DNA from: Glandiceps talaboti
Taxonomy: Eukaryota; Hemichordata; Enteropneusta; Spengelidae
Assembly: GCF_964340395.1 (NCBI RefSeq)
Contig: NC_135549.1
Coordinates: 11,336,842-11,400,841, forward strand
Length of the DNA: 64,000 bases
Direction of reading: 5' to 3'
The position numbers were made by a program, and so were the translations under genes. Below, piece after piece: positions 52,110 through 62,900 of this stretch. The notes beneath the pieces are model-generated. The model had not been told where the DNA came from, did no database searches, and worked only from the letters and a program-made list of their open reading frames with translations. Position 1 is the first letter of the stretch; the number at the start of each line of letters is the position of its first letter.

Positions 52110-54270
52110 GTAGTTATCGTGGGCATATCATAATGCCCTGGGGCAGTGAATGTTTATTAATGGTGTTGAAGGACGCCTAGTCGGAAATATCCTCGAGGTT
52201 TGTACATACGGATTGAAAATGTGAAGTTGTTTTCTGAAGAGATGTTGCAATAATGCGTAGATGTCATAGTTAGTCTGATTATAGCTTGAAGGGTGGGTCA
52301 ATAGCTCATATCATGGTGAAAGCTTCAACTTACATCCACCAACTCTGAAAGAAATTAATCTTTGTGGGCGTTAGCGTTCTATTGTACAGTAGTCTAACTT
52401 GTTTTCAAAATCATGCATCATTCGAATAGGATGTTGTTTTTTGACCTTCGTGCTTTTTGATGGTAAATGATTCAGTAGTTAATTAATTGATTGTCGGATA
52501 GTAGTAATCTCATATGCACCTCACGTGCAAACGGGTTGTGCTTCATTAGATAATACATTAACAACGAGTATGTGATGAGTTTGAGACATCTTCTCTTGCT
52601 GTTTAAACACAGGGTCGGGGTTGGGTAGGGTAAGAACGATAGAACAGTATCTTTAGCTAGTACTGCGAAGTTATAAACGATGGACAACTACATCTTGAAT
52701 CTGACTTTTGATACCTGTAAATATAGAAACGTGCTAAATATGAATCAAATGACAGACTCGTAGGGTTTGCCTGTTGTTGAGGTTAACTAAAACTAACATG
52801 CTAACATTGATCTTTGATTATTTATTGCATTATTCAAAACGAAGTAATGGTTTCTTTGATTTATCTCCTGGGTCTTAACAATATGCAATGTCGTGACTTC
52901 TGAGCAGAATGTATTAATGTACAAGCACGAAGCTGTTCCCAAGGCCCATAATACTTAGTATAGAAATCATGTTCTCTCAGCAAAAAATACTGAAAGACGT
53001 TGCAAAACATCACAAAATGAAATATATTTACTCTAAAAGAGGATATTTTGTCTGTTGGTTCAGACTGAGCATACTTTTATGTGTTTTTGAGTAAATAGTT
53101 GTATAAAACCTTGAAATGTTAAATTGACACTACAAATGTGGTGTTTATGGCAAAGCACGTTCCTGACCGGTGATAGTTGCGCTGCATTTTGAGGAGTGGA
53201 CGCACCAAAGACTAAAACATAACACATTCGACGGATGAGTCAATCTGAGTGACGGAATCGACAGTGTGTCCAACAAATATTACTGTACAAACTTCTTCAA
53301 AGCTTCCAGACTTGCACATTGATATACTTGGGCATTGTTTGATAAACACAACCTTTGGTCTGTCGACCCAGCTTAAGATATACTTTGGCTTGTTTTTTTT
53401 GTCTTAGAGTAAAATGTTGCATAAGTGCTAAAGCATTTTTGACCTCTGTGTCGTCAACATCCAAATGCATATGCCAAAATGCTAAGCATTAATTTTATGA
53501 CAAGGAGCGTCACTTTGTTCTATGTAATGTTTTTCAACTTGCACATTTGAGATATGTGTGAACAGACACTATTTCATTCTAAACTACATTGTAGGCAGGA
53601 AACAATTATTCTAAAATGCACACTGAACGGATTATGTAATGAACCTAGTTTCGAACAGTTTCAGCTATCATTTTATACAACATGCATGTATGGTTCATAT
53701 TAACTATCGCACACATTTTTAGATTTAGTAAAAAAATGGGAGATTGCTATAGACCATATTAGTTTGTTTTATTAATTGTTGTGAGGCGGTAGTGTGTATC
53801 TTTGGGGTGCATGTGAATCATTCGATTATAGTTCGCAATATTAAGACGCGTACGTTCTAAACAGACCCTGGACCATTACCATGAGATGTGTGGGAGTGAA
53901 GAAGCAAACAACAGTTGGCACTGATTTGTGTATTTAATCTGTTTGAACTTCTTACAATCATATGGCACTGATGCAAAAGCTATTATGTAGACAAGTACTT
54001 AAAATAACCATCATCACCTTCAGTTTTCCGTATCAATTCCCCACACTTAATGCGACGTTTCCAATCTTACAATCTATGATGTGACTATCACTTTCATCAC
54101 GTCAGTGTTTTCACCTTATTAGTAGAGAAACACATTCCGGCTATATGGAATAAAAGGTTAAGTAATTAGTCCCCCAGTCATCCATTGTCATGTGAGATAA
54201 AACATTTATACCTCAAATATTGGTTCTACCGACTTAGGTCGACGTATGGATCATCCACTCTCCCAAGGTG
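52110..54270. other. Non-coding stretch, nothing recognised
   Basis: Searched by eye for companion exons of the candidate at 51938; none stood out. Confidence 0.4.
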
Positions 54271-54276
54271 GGGCAC

Positions 54277-54308
54277 TTTTTCAGGCTATATTGCTCTAGC
54301 CTGAAAAA
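54277..54308. other. 12-bp perfect hairpin
   Basis: TTTTTCAGGCTA (54277-54288) pairs exactly with TAGCCTGAAAAA (54297-54308) around an 8-base loop. With its T/A-rich base it resembles a terminator or an element end, but no associated gene is seen. Confidence 0.85.
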
Positions 54309-54527
54309 ACAAACGACACACAGGCCACATATATTACTTACAAATGTTCTGAAAGGAGGAGAAAACCTGAAACAGTATCATTCAATTGGTTGATATCAAA
54401 AGTCAAGGATCAAAGTGTTACCCTATTTGGAGAGTCACAGTGTAAAGTGCGGTATACATTGAAACAACAAATAATGGTGTTGTAGTTGTTTATAATGTAA
54501 AACGCTATAATGCCAGCATGTTGTTGA

Positions 54528-54638
<111 letters not shown>

Positions 54639-54659
54639 TGTATATATAATTTCAAAGAA

Positions 54660-55315
54660 TTTCACAAAATCATAGATAATAAGTAATCAATCAATGAGAA
54701 TAAGTAGAAAACAATTAATCCGCTCTGTTACATTCTTATATGTTACATTCGTTGTATATTTTCCTCGTGATATGCTGTACTTAAACCGCCATGTTTACAG
54801 GACGCCGGGATTATTTATCTCAACCACCGACCACAATGACGGCAATCATCACTTATAATAATTGCACAGTATTAGCTGAAGACACACGACTTGCGAACTG
54901 TATTGTACTGTCATATCACTCCACATTGGGACACACAACATGAAAATTGTATTGCCTGCAATATATTGCCCACAATTGTATATTTATTTTGTCGACCATA
55001 TGATACCTGCACATTTCACTTCAGTTGGAAACTGGCAGGCTTTTGTTTGGTATAATTAATGATACCACTTAATGGTGAAACGGTTGTTGTGATAAAGGAC
55101 AAAAATAGACAAATATTCTTAAAACAGGCCTGAAAACATATAAATAATGTCAACAATTATGCGATAACCAGTTGTTGTACTTACCTAAATGTGTTTTATT
55201 GTTCCACCAGTCATTTTAAAATTGTATTAATACACAAAGTATACCAGTGTTATTGTAACTCCATTGTAACAGCGACGTTCTCTTTGATTATTTATCTAGG
55301 ACATCTTTAAACTTA
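54660..55315. other. Non-coding stretch, nothing recognised
   Basis: No coding sequence recognised. Confidence 0.5.
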
Positions 55316-55319
55316 AAAA

Positions 55320-55374
55320 GTATGTATGTATGTATGTATGTATGTATGTATGTATGTATGTATGTATGTATGTA

Positions 55375-55421
<47 letters not shown>

Positions 55422-55441
55422 ATGTATGTATGTATGTATGT
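55320..55441. repeat. (TATG)n-(TG)n-(TATG)n microsatellite
   Basis: A TATG run, a central TG run (about 55379-55404), then a second TATG run. Confidence 0.97.
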
Positions 55442-55692
55442 GAAGAACTGAAATTATCATATGAGGACAAATATTGTTTTGCTGGACGGATGTAATCTGC
55501 TTAATACCATATAACCTCCTAGACAAGCAACATTGTCATATTATAATGGATTTGCATTAAAAGATTTTAATTACAATGTTTACAGTTTCCACACACTTAG
55601 CCTAATGAGACAGAAAATGTAATATTGCCCCAGACAATCTTTTCATATTTTGTAACATTCTATCGTCAAACCACCATCGAAAATCGAAAGTG

Positions 55693-55896
55693 ATGCCAAC
55701 CACAATTACAGTGATTTTACATGTAAAAGCTACCCTTTTGACATTAGAATGGAAACCTTTTGATGTAATTGACGCAGGATCGATCATTGTCTTGGCAAAG
55801 GAAGAGGAAAATGCACACCTCATGGGAAGATATCAAGATCCAGGGTTAGTCACCAGCCAATCAGCTGACATCGTTCGGAAATTGAAAACAGCGTGA
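55693..55896 (+). CDS. Unrecognised 67-codon ORF, coding status doubtful
   Basis: Starts at the ATG in AAGTGATGCC. The frame is open upstream to 55609 without another ATG. It reads MPTTITVILHVKATLLTLEW and onward to a TGA, with alternating hydrophobic residues like beta strands, but no family I recognise. Could be a lone exon or chance. Confidence 0.15.
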   Translation: MPTTITVILHVKATLLTLEWKPFDVIDAGSIIVLAKEEENAHLMGRYQDPGLVTSQSADIVRKLKTA

Positions 55897-55909
55897 GACT
55901 AGAAGTGCA

Positions 55910-56830
55910 TGGTAATTATTTCTTGTAAAATAGAACTTTCCGTCTACAAGAAGAAGTCCAGCCAACTAAGTCAGTTGGTTCATTTACCTTAACGATGACG
56001 AGGGGATTGTTCATTATACTCCCACAATGCAATAATACAATTATTTCTCACTTAGTCTATCCAAATACGATATATTTAAAACCAAATTATCGAAACAACA
56101 TCTTTACCATTTAGATGTTTCGTAATATACAAACATGTACAAAGTACTTAGTCAAGACAACGGACGGCGACAAAGCTACGGCAATTCTACATGTATCTTT
56201 CTAATGTCAATATTTTATCAAATAAGATTTGTGACGCCGATCGATTTATTTGTCAAATGTCAATGATAAAGAAAGTGTCTTGAAATTACTCTGGAATAAG
56301 TTAGTCTTTAACATGTGTGCTATGTGTGCAAAACTATCCTCGAATAGAGGTAAAATTGCCTGATTGCCTTTCAGCTAAATCTTCCTTCATGTGCAGTATA
56401 TTAATACCATTGACGAAAAGATCTATTTTATATAAATAATTATTTCAAAAATGAATGAAATGAAAAACTGCCTGGTTTGAAATGAGCTTTTAAAATTTAC
56501 GCTTTACTTCATAAAGTATGGTAAACACTTTGTGTGCGATCTTGTTCGATGGTGTTAATTTTACTGTTACAGTGTACACTTGTCTCTGTATTTGACTTGT
56601 CTATGCCTACCGTTGTGACGTGGACACTCTCTACTATATAGAGCTACCAGATGTAAACTAAATGTCTTTCGTACGCGTAAGGGCAAAGTTTTGAGATTGT
56701 CGTTCCTACAGACAATTGTTGGAATACAACAGAACATATGTAATACGTTTTTTTCTCATTGATTGCTATTTGCTCATTGCTGTTAGTGATCTCCTGGCCA
56801 ACCACAACATGTACTGTGACACTTGTTGAG
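55910..56830. other. Non-coding stretch, nothing recognised
   Basis: AT-rich with no recognised element until the repeat family begins near 56859. Confidence 0.5.
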
Positions 56831-56858
56831 AAAGCAAAAAAAAATAAGCGCATCGTCG

Positions 56859-57208
56859 TACCACTTTAGACAACATTTCCTGACGAGAAACTATGTTTTC
56901 CTTTTTAGTGGCCTGCCTAGAAAAGTATGCCAATAATTTATCAAAACTAAAAGCTACATCAATAATATTTTCAGGACAAGTGTGCTTTGGTATCACAAAT
57001 GCATGTATCAAATTATATTGAATTTGAAGTGTGCATTCCTGAGATATAGCCTAATTACCGAAAACCATTAATTATGTACATGTCTCGTTAATATTCTTGG
57101 GATGTTTACTGAAACCTAATCAGTTCTTGTCACTACCCAACAAAACACATGCAATAAATTTCGTTTGAATTGAGCCAGTTGTGTTTTAGAAAATGGTGAT
57201 AAAGTCGC
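56859..57208. repeat. Dispersed repeat family, copy A (about 350 bp)
   Basis: Begins CACCACTTTAGACAACATTT and contains AAACTAAAAGCTACAT, ATATTTTCAGGACA and GAGATATAGCCTAATTACCG. The same series of blocks, in order, occurs as copy B, split between 57209-57248 and 58621-58940. The minus-strand ORFs found in both copies resemble one another only because the DNA is duplicated. Confidence 0.9.
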
Positions 57209-57299
57209 ACCACTTTAGACGACATTTCCTGAAGAGAAACTATTTTTTAGCACAACTGAACTTGTTCAGTAGTGCTATAGAGATCGCCCGGCGTCTGTC

Positions 57300-57300
<1 letters not shown>

Positions 57301-57336
<36 letters not shown>

Positions 57337-57361
57337 ATGTGTGTGTGTGTGTGTGTGTGTG
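57301..57361. repeat. (GT)n microsatellite within the insertion
   Basis: A GT run of about 58 bp broken once by GGATGT, preceded by CTGTCTGTCTG. Confidence 0.97.
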
Positions 57362-57368
57362 TAAACAA

Positions 57369-57840
57369 CTTAAAGTCAAAAACCGCTGAACCGATTGCCA
57401 CGATATTTGGTGGGTCCATTACTTTCGCATCACAGGTGTGTGATTTGGGTCCAAAAATGTGATTTTTGGTCAAAAAACTTAAACTCAGAAACTACTGGGC
57501 AGATTGGTGCGAAATTTGGTGGGAACATTCTTAAGGTGGTGTAAAGTAAGATTTGTTCATGACGGGATGATTCCATCAGTGATATGCAAATTAGGGCTAA
57601 AAATGTGTCTTTTTGGTTAAAAATCTATAATTCTAAAACTACTGAGCAGATTGGGCTGAAATTTAATGGGAATGTATCTAGGGATGTATGGACGAAGAAA
57701 TGTTAAGCTTACCATGATTCCATGAGTGATATGCAAATTAGGTGTAAAAATGTTCATTTTTGGTCAAAAACTTATATCTCAAAAAGTACTTGGTCAATTA
57801 GTCTGAAACTTGGCGAGATGTTTCTGAAACTGTTATTCTG
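57369..57840. repeat. Degenerate tandem repeats, about four copies, period near 146 bp
   Basis: Related strings (AAACTACTGGGCAGATTGG, AAACTACTGAGCAGATTGGG, AAGTACTTGGTCAATTAGTC) followed by GAAATTTGGTGGGA-like sequence recur at about 57376, 57486, 57634 and 57782. GTGATATGCAAATTAGG occurs between copies 2-3 and 3-4. The first spacing is shorter, at about 110 bp. Confidence 0.85.
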
Positions 57841-57879
57841 CAGATTTTCTTAAAAACATTTTGACAAAATTGGCCCTAG

Positions 57880-58500
57880 CGACCATGACCACGCCCTTAG
57901 CAACAACCAAATGGCAGTATATTTTGTTCAAATAACATCATCTGGTAAGCAAGTGAGTAAACATTCAAAAAATGTATGCAAATACCCTAGCAACCATGAC
58001 CACGCCCATAGCAACAGCCAAACGGTGGTGTATTTCACAAAGATAACAGGGTTTAATAGATAATTGAATAAACATCCAAAAAATGTATGTAAATTTGCAT
58101 AGCAACAAGACCACGCCCATAACAACAGCCAAATAATCACGTATATTGCAAAGATAACAACAGGAATAGAAAGACAGATGAATTAACATTCAAAAAATGT
58201 ATGCAAATACCCTAGTAACCATGACCACGCCCATAGCAACAGCCAAACGGTGGTGTATTTCACAAAGATAACAACAGGGTTTAATAGACAATTGAATAAA
58301 CATTCAAAAAATGTATGTAAATTTTCCTAGCAACAAGATCACGCCCATAGCAACAGCCAAATGATCACGTATATTGCAAAGACAATATCAGGAATTCATA
58401 CACAAGTGAACAAAAACATACACAAATGTATGCAAATATATCTAACAACATGACCACGCCCATAGCAACAGCCAAATGATAGCATTTATCGTAAAGATAA
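57880..58500. repeat. 112-bp tandem repeats, about six copies, in alternating dimers
   Basis: CCACGCCC(A/T)TAGCAACA recurs at 57889, 58000, 58111, 58225, 58339 (first base changed) and 58454, spacing 111-115 bp. Units starting at 58000 and 58225 share AAACGGTGGTGTATTTCACA, while those at 58111 and 58339 share ATCACGTATATTGCAAAGA, so the true unit is a dimer of about 225 bp. Confidence 0.9.
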
Positions 58501-59541
58501 CAACATGGTTGGATAGGCAACTGGATAGTTATTCAGCAAATAAACACCTATTGTTAGCATAGACTAGCATATGGATAAACATTTTTAAAAACTACAGTTG
58601 TGCTACAACGCCATTGGCGGTATTTTTTCTTTTTTGTGGCCAATCGAAAATATGCCAATAACTTATTAAAACTAAAAGCTACATTAGCAATATTTTCAGG
58701 ACAGGTGCGCTTTGGTATCAAAAATGCGTGTACCAACTTATAATGAATTTGAAGCGTGCATTCTTGAGATATAGCCTAATTACCGAAAATCATTAATTAT
58801 GTAAATTGCTCATTAATATTCACGGGATTTTTACCAAAACCTAATCAAGTCTCTCCATTACCCTACGGAATACGTCTTCAAAATTTTGTTTGAATTGAGC
58901 AAGCCGTTATGGAGAAAACGATGACACAGACAGACAGACACACAGACACACAGTCACACAGACTTTCCACCCATAAATATATCTCTTCCTTACGGAAGGA
59001 AAAATGAAATGTAATGAAATTCACCTCTGATGACACTGATGACAGAGGTGTGAGATCTAATAAAACCAGAAACATGTTCACTTTCCCATTGACCTTTTAA
59101 CAATGATATGTTGACAAGAGATACATCTAAGGAGAATATGTTATGTACTGTATGGTATATAATGCTGGTGGACTGACTATATAGTCTATTCCGGAAATGC
59201 AGCTTACATCCGTTAAATCATAATAGAATCAATTTTGTGTCATGTTATGTCTGAAAGTAAAGCAATCAAGCGCTACCGCACATCAGACCACCAGCGCCTT
59301 TAACACATTCGCCGTACAACAAATCTTATAAATGAAACAAGCAAATATGGAAGCATTAGCACACTGCCATGGTAATTTACCTAACTTTGACGTGTTCAAA
59401 ATCGAAGCCATGGGGTTTCCAGGTCAGATAAGATTGATAAATGATATACGGGAGTACAAATGTGTGATCATTGCACGATGCACATATAGTCGAAGAAAGC
59501 ACAATTCAATTCTTATCAGTCTGAAACTTGACATTATGTGA

Positions 59542-59955
59542 GAACCCAGCTGTGATAAACATGCCAAAGGAATAGGTAGATATATTAGGTTTAGGGAAAT
59601 TGTTTGGCTTCCTAACCACCGTATGGATCTGTCCAAACATGCATTTTTATCGCGCTCTATGAGGCTTTTGAATATATTGTATCCTTATGGCCTTATTGAC
59701 CTTTTACGTCGTTTGCTGATTTTAAAAATGATTTAAGAGAGTTAATATATACAGACGGGTAATTTTACTTAATTTTGAATTTCTTTATGTTTATTGTATT
59801 TTCCTCATTGTGTAAAGGTATAGTGTAATTGTTATTGTGATGTATGGTTCACGTTTTGTTCAACCATTTATTGTATTTTATCAAGGTCGTCCTGTTATTG
59901 GGCTAAGCCTGTTGGGTGATGAATGAATAAAAATATATATATATATATATATATT
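59542..59955 (+). mobile_element. Probable 3' end of a degenerate non-LTR retrotransposon
   Basis: After a TGA at 59539-59541 the frame reads CDKHAKGIGRYIRFREIVWL, then PNHRMDLSKHAFLSRSMRLL and NILYPYGLIDLLRRLL, ending at TAA near 59735. The spacing of basic, aromatic and leucine residues resembles the C-terminus of LINE-type ORF2 proteins. About 200 bp of 3'UTR follows, ending GGGTGATGAATGAATAAA and a simple AT tail, as in elements that end in a microsatellite-like tail. Upstream coding domains (RT, endonuclease) are not recognised, so this would be a 5'-truncated copy. Confidence 0.4.
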
Positions 59956-59959
59956 ATTA

Positions 59960-62900
59960 AATATTATTTTCAATATTCAGGTATTTTCTTGCACATTTAT
60001 GACAATGACACCGAATGGAAATTCTTGTTCTTTGCTAGAATCTCGTTGTCAGTGGGTTTAGACAATCCTCTAAACATGAATATCCGATGATCAGATTACT
60101 ACACTGCCAACTTTGATTGTTAATTCATTGTAGCTTTGACTGAGGTATATGCATTGGCTATAGATATGTATCTCGTGACAGTTAAAACTTTAGTGAGGTC
60201 TGACCGATTGCTTTGTAATTTGTTATTCAAAGATTCAAGATTAAGTTTCCAAACCCATGCCACTAACAACAATTGATAAATGGACACTTCTATGAGGAAC
60301 TCACTCCTGGATATATAATCAGCTGATGACATCTTAGTCCAAAGATAACTAGACTTCCATATCGTGTATCAAAGTACTAGAATAGAATATGACACGTTCG
60401 AACGAAGCAGTAGCTCAATCTGAGTATATGCTGAATATTTATACTGTTAACTAGTTATGGTAAAGTGAAAGCAATGCCAGTTATATCTGGCCTAAAGTTT
60501 GTTTTATTTGTCACATTTGATTTCAGTATGTTTGTCCAGTTAATATTAGAAATATAATTACTGTAATGTTATCTTATCATTTATGTTCAATCATATCAGA
60601 ATAATATACCTTTATTTCGATCACAGCTATTATATAATAACGGAGAAAATTGATGGATGAATTGTCCGCAAATGAGAATCAAATAATATAACAGTTTTGC
60701 CGGATATGCACTACCAAATCTATAGAGAATAATCTTATTGTATTCTTATTACCCTACATAGCGTCCAGCATAATGAGAAAGCTCCTCGAGAATGAATATA
60801 TATTACCTCAATTCAAATAAGGTGCCAGGTCACCAGAGGCATGCTACAAGACACCGGCAAAATATACCTCAATATATAGGACCAAACCAATTTAGGAAAA
60901 TCCGAATATTGACATCTATGATAGCCCTTCTCAACAATGCCATTTGTAGCAATCGTCTTAAAAACCGATTATCATTAATACCGTTAATGTTTAACGTTGC
61001 ATTAAGCTAACTTGAATGGATCAGGTGGGTTTGTTTGCCAATATTTCAACTGAAATAGGTCCCCTCGAGTCATGTGCAGATCAGATAACAAAGCGTATAG
61101 TGCTTGCATTATAAAACATTAAACATCATAAAATGTATCTCACACGTCTCTTAATAAATAAACCATTTGCATGTAAAGCACCAAAAGTGAAACCCATCTC
61201 CCAAAAGATATTAAAGATATGTGTAATGAATGCCTGACAAATTACAGTGCGCAGATTAATGACATGTATTGCAAAGAAAAACTCATTCATTAAATATTCG
61301 AACGTAATGAAGTTCCAGAATAGCCCTGAAGGTATAAGTAATGATCCAAATATACCTAAATAATGTATTATATGTTTTATAATTAAACAGGTGGGGTGGG
61401 GTTATAACAAATTAATTGGGTTCACAACAATCTATATATACGACATTTCATCAGTAAATGTCTCTAATACACTGAAATATGATCAACTACAGCAAACTGT
61501 ACATACATCATAAAACGGGAAAACACAAATGTTCCTCTGAACCAGGAAAATAATGTTTTTTTCTTATACCTTAGTATAATAGTCACAATTGTGTGTATAC
61601 ATTTATTTGGTTTGCAAGTTTAAATTGCTATATTTATTCCATGTACGTGACACTAACAGATTTGAGGGTACTTTCAAATAATCAAATGTTCTTCTGAGTT
61701 CTTAAACTTGTGTCCTCTTTAGTTTAAGGCAAATTACGTTCATTTATTTTATATGGTGTTATTATGCGTACATATAGTATGTTTTTTGTTATTTTTTACA
61801 GAAATGAGTTTGTGATAAAATATCAGAGTAGAGAGAGCCTATATACACATATCAGAATGAATATTAAATGAGATTGTTCTGTGAAAACAAACTTATTTTA
61901 TTAGACATTCAAAACGCAATCCTTAAACTGTAGGATACATACAGCTAGGTTGAAAACCCGCAGGGGGTATACTAAGATAGGTAATGAACACTTGGTATGG
62001 CAAAATACGGAAACATTCAATCATTGGTACATACTTGTAGCGATATCAGAATCTTGATGTTATTGTTTAGAAAAGCAAGAAATCGCTAAGTGGAATATCG
62101 AATAACGCTTAGGACCACCTGGGTTTTTAGATTGAAAGCGGTATATTAAATATCATGTTTTTGTGTGGCTTACATTTGTCTATCTGGGCAAAATCTTGAT
62201 GTATGAAATATAGGGAATTGATTGATGTGACCCGACGTTGCCCCTATCAAAGAATTCGAACCCAAGTTCAGAGAGAATAGGTGCTGACTAGAAAACGGTC
62301 TTTGGGTCATGTCCCATGATTACCGACGGTAGAGTTAAAGATTTTCTGTGATTCACCGAACATCTCGAACTGCATACATAAGTAGATCACATCAGACGAA
62401 AGATTTGAGGAGACTGGAAGCGACTCCGGAAATCCTTGAAGGGGATCTGCTTGACTGAGTTTTGTTACTACTAACTATATCACACACTGATTTACTGATA
62501 TTTTGAAAGATTTGTCGCATCGTTTCCCAGATCGTCATAGGCCTTCAGGCATTTAGATGAAGTCGACATGAATGATTGATGTTGTTTTGCAGACACGAAA
62601 CTCATATACACTAAGTAAACTGGCTGGTATTAGAATCCTTACATGGTGAAACCAAATAACATTTGGTAAGTCCGATTTGTGTGAATCTTAGCGATGAGAA
62701 TTTAATATTCAAATGTAGGCCCTTAACCTTGATATGCAAAAATGTGTCATCCAATACGGTTACCACGTATTACCACTTACCACGTTTATATATTCGGTGC
62801 TTTAGACACTGGAATCGAGATATTTGGTATGAATACTCGTACTAGACTTTCACGATATTCTTTGAAGCATTAGCCAGTCATAATAATGAACATGAGTGAA

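Larger units (their letters stand above)
57249..58620. mobile_element. 1.37-kb non-autonomous insertion with internal tandem arrays
   Basis: Defined by comparing copies A and B. TATTTTTT occurs at both junctions (57241-57248 and 58621-58628), an 8-bp candidate target duplication. The left end is a 28-base near-perfect palindrome (57249-57276, AGCACAACTGAAC..GTTCAGTAGTGCT). TAGCACAACTG at 57248-57258 recurs inverted at 58595-58605 near the right end, which also holds CGCCATTGGCG. The interior has a GT microsatellite, about four 146-bp-type repeats and about six 112-bp repeats, and no coding sequence. An 8-bp duplication with short inverted ends would suit a hAT-like non-autonomous element, but the T-rich target makes this uncertain; a Helitron-like origin with a terminal hairpin is another option. 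Confidence 0.6.
57209..58940. repeat. Dispersed repeat family, copy B, interrupted by a 1.37-kb insertion
   Basis: The first 40 bp (57209-57248) match the start of copy A. The rest (58621 to about 58940) matches copy A from its T-rich stretch onward. Copies A and B therefore stood in direct tandem before the insertion at 57249-58620. Downstream, CAGACAGACAGACACACAG (about 58927-58960) and CTTCCTTACGGAAG (58985-58998, a 5-bp stem with a 4-base loop) may belong to the end of the element. Confidence 0.85.

Noticed and set aside
57928-58189. Minus-strand ORFs with a repeated LLLWAWSC or MGVV-like motif
   Set aside because: Translation of the 112-bp tandem repeats; the resemblance between the ORFs is due to the repeat units.
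56766-58736. Two similar minus-strand ORFs (IPKHTCPEN and IPKRTCPEN)
   Set aside because: They look like paralogous genes but are the same non-coding repeat in copies A and B.
62200-62300. tRNA-like B-box on the minus strand (GGGTTCGAATTC)
   Set aside because: No matching A-box at the right distance and no cloverleaf; perhaps chance or a tRNA-derived relic.
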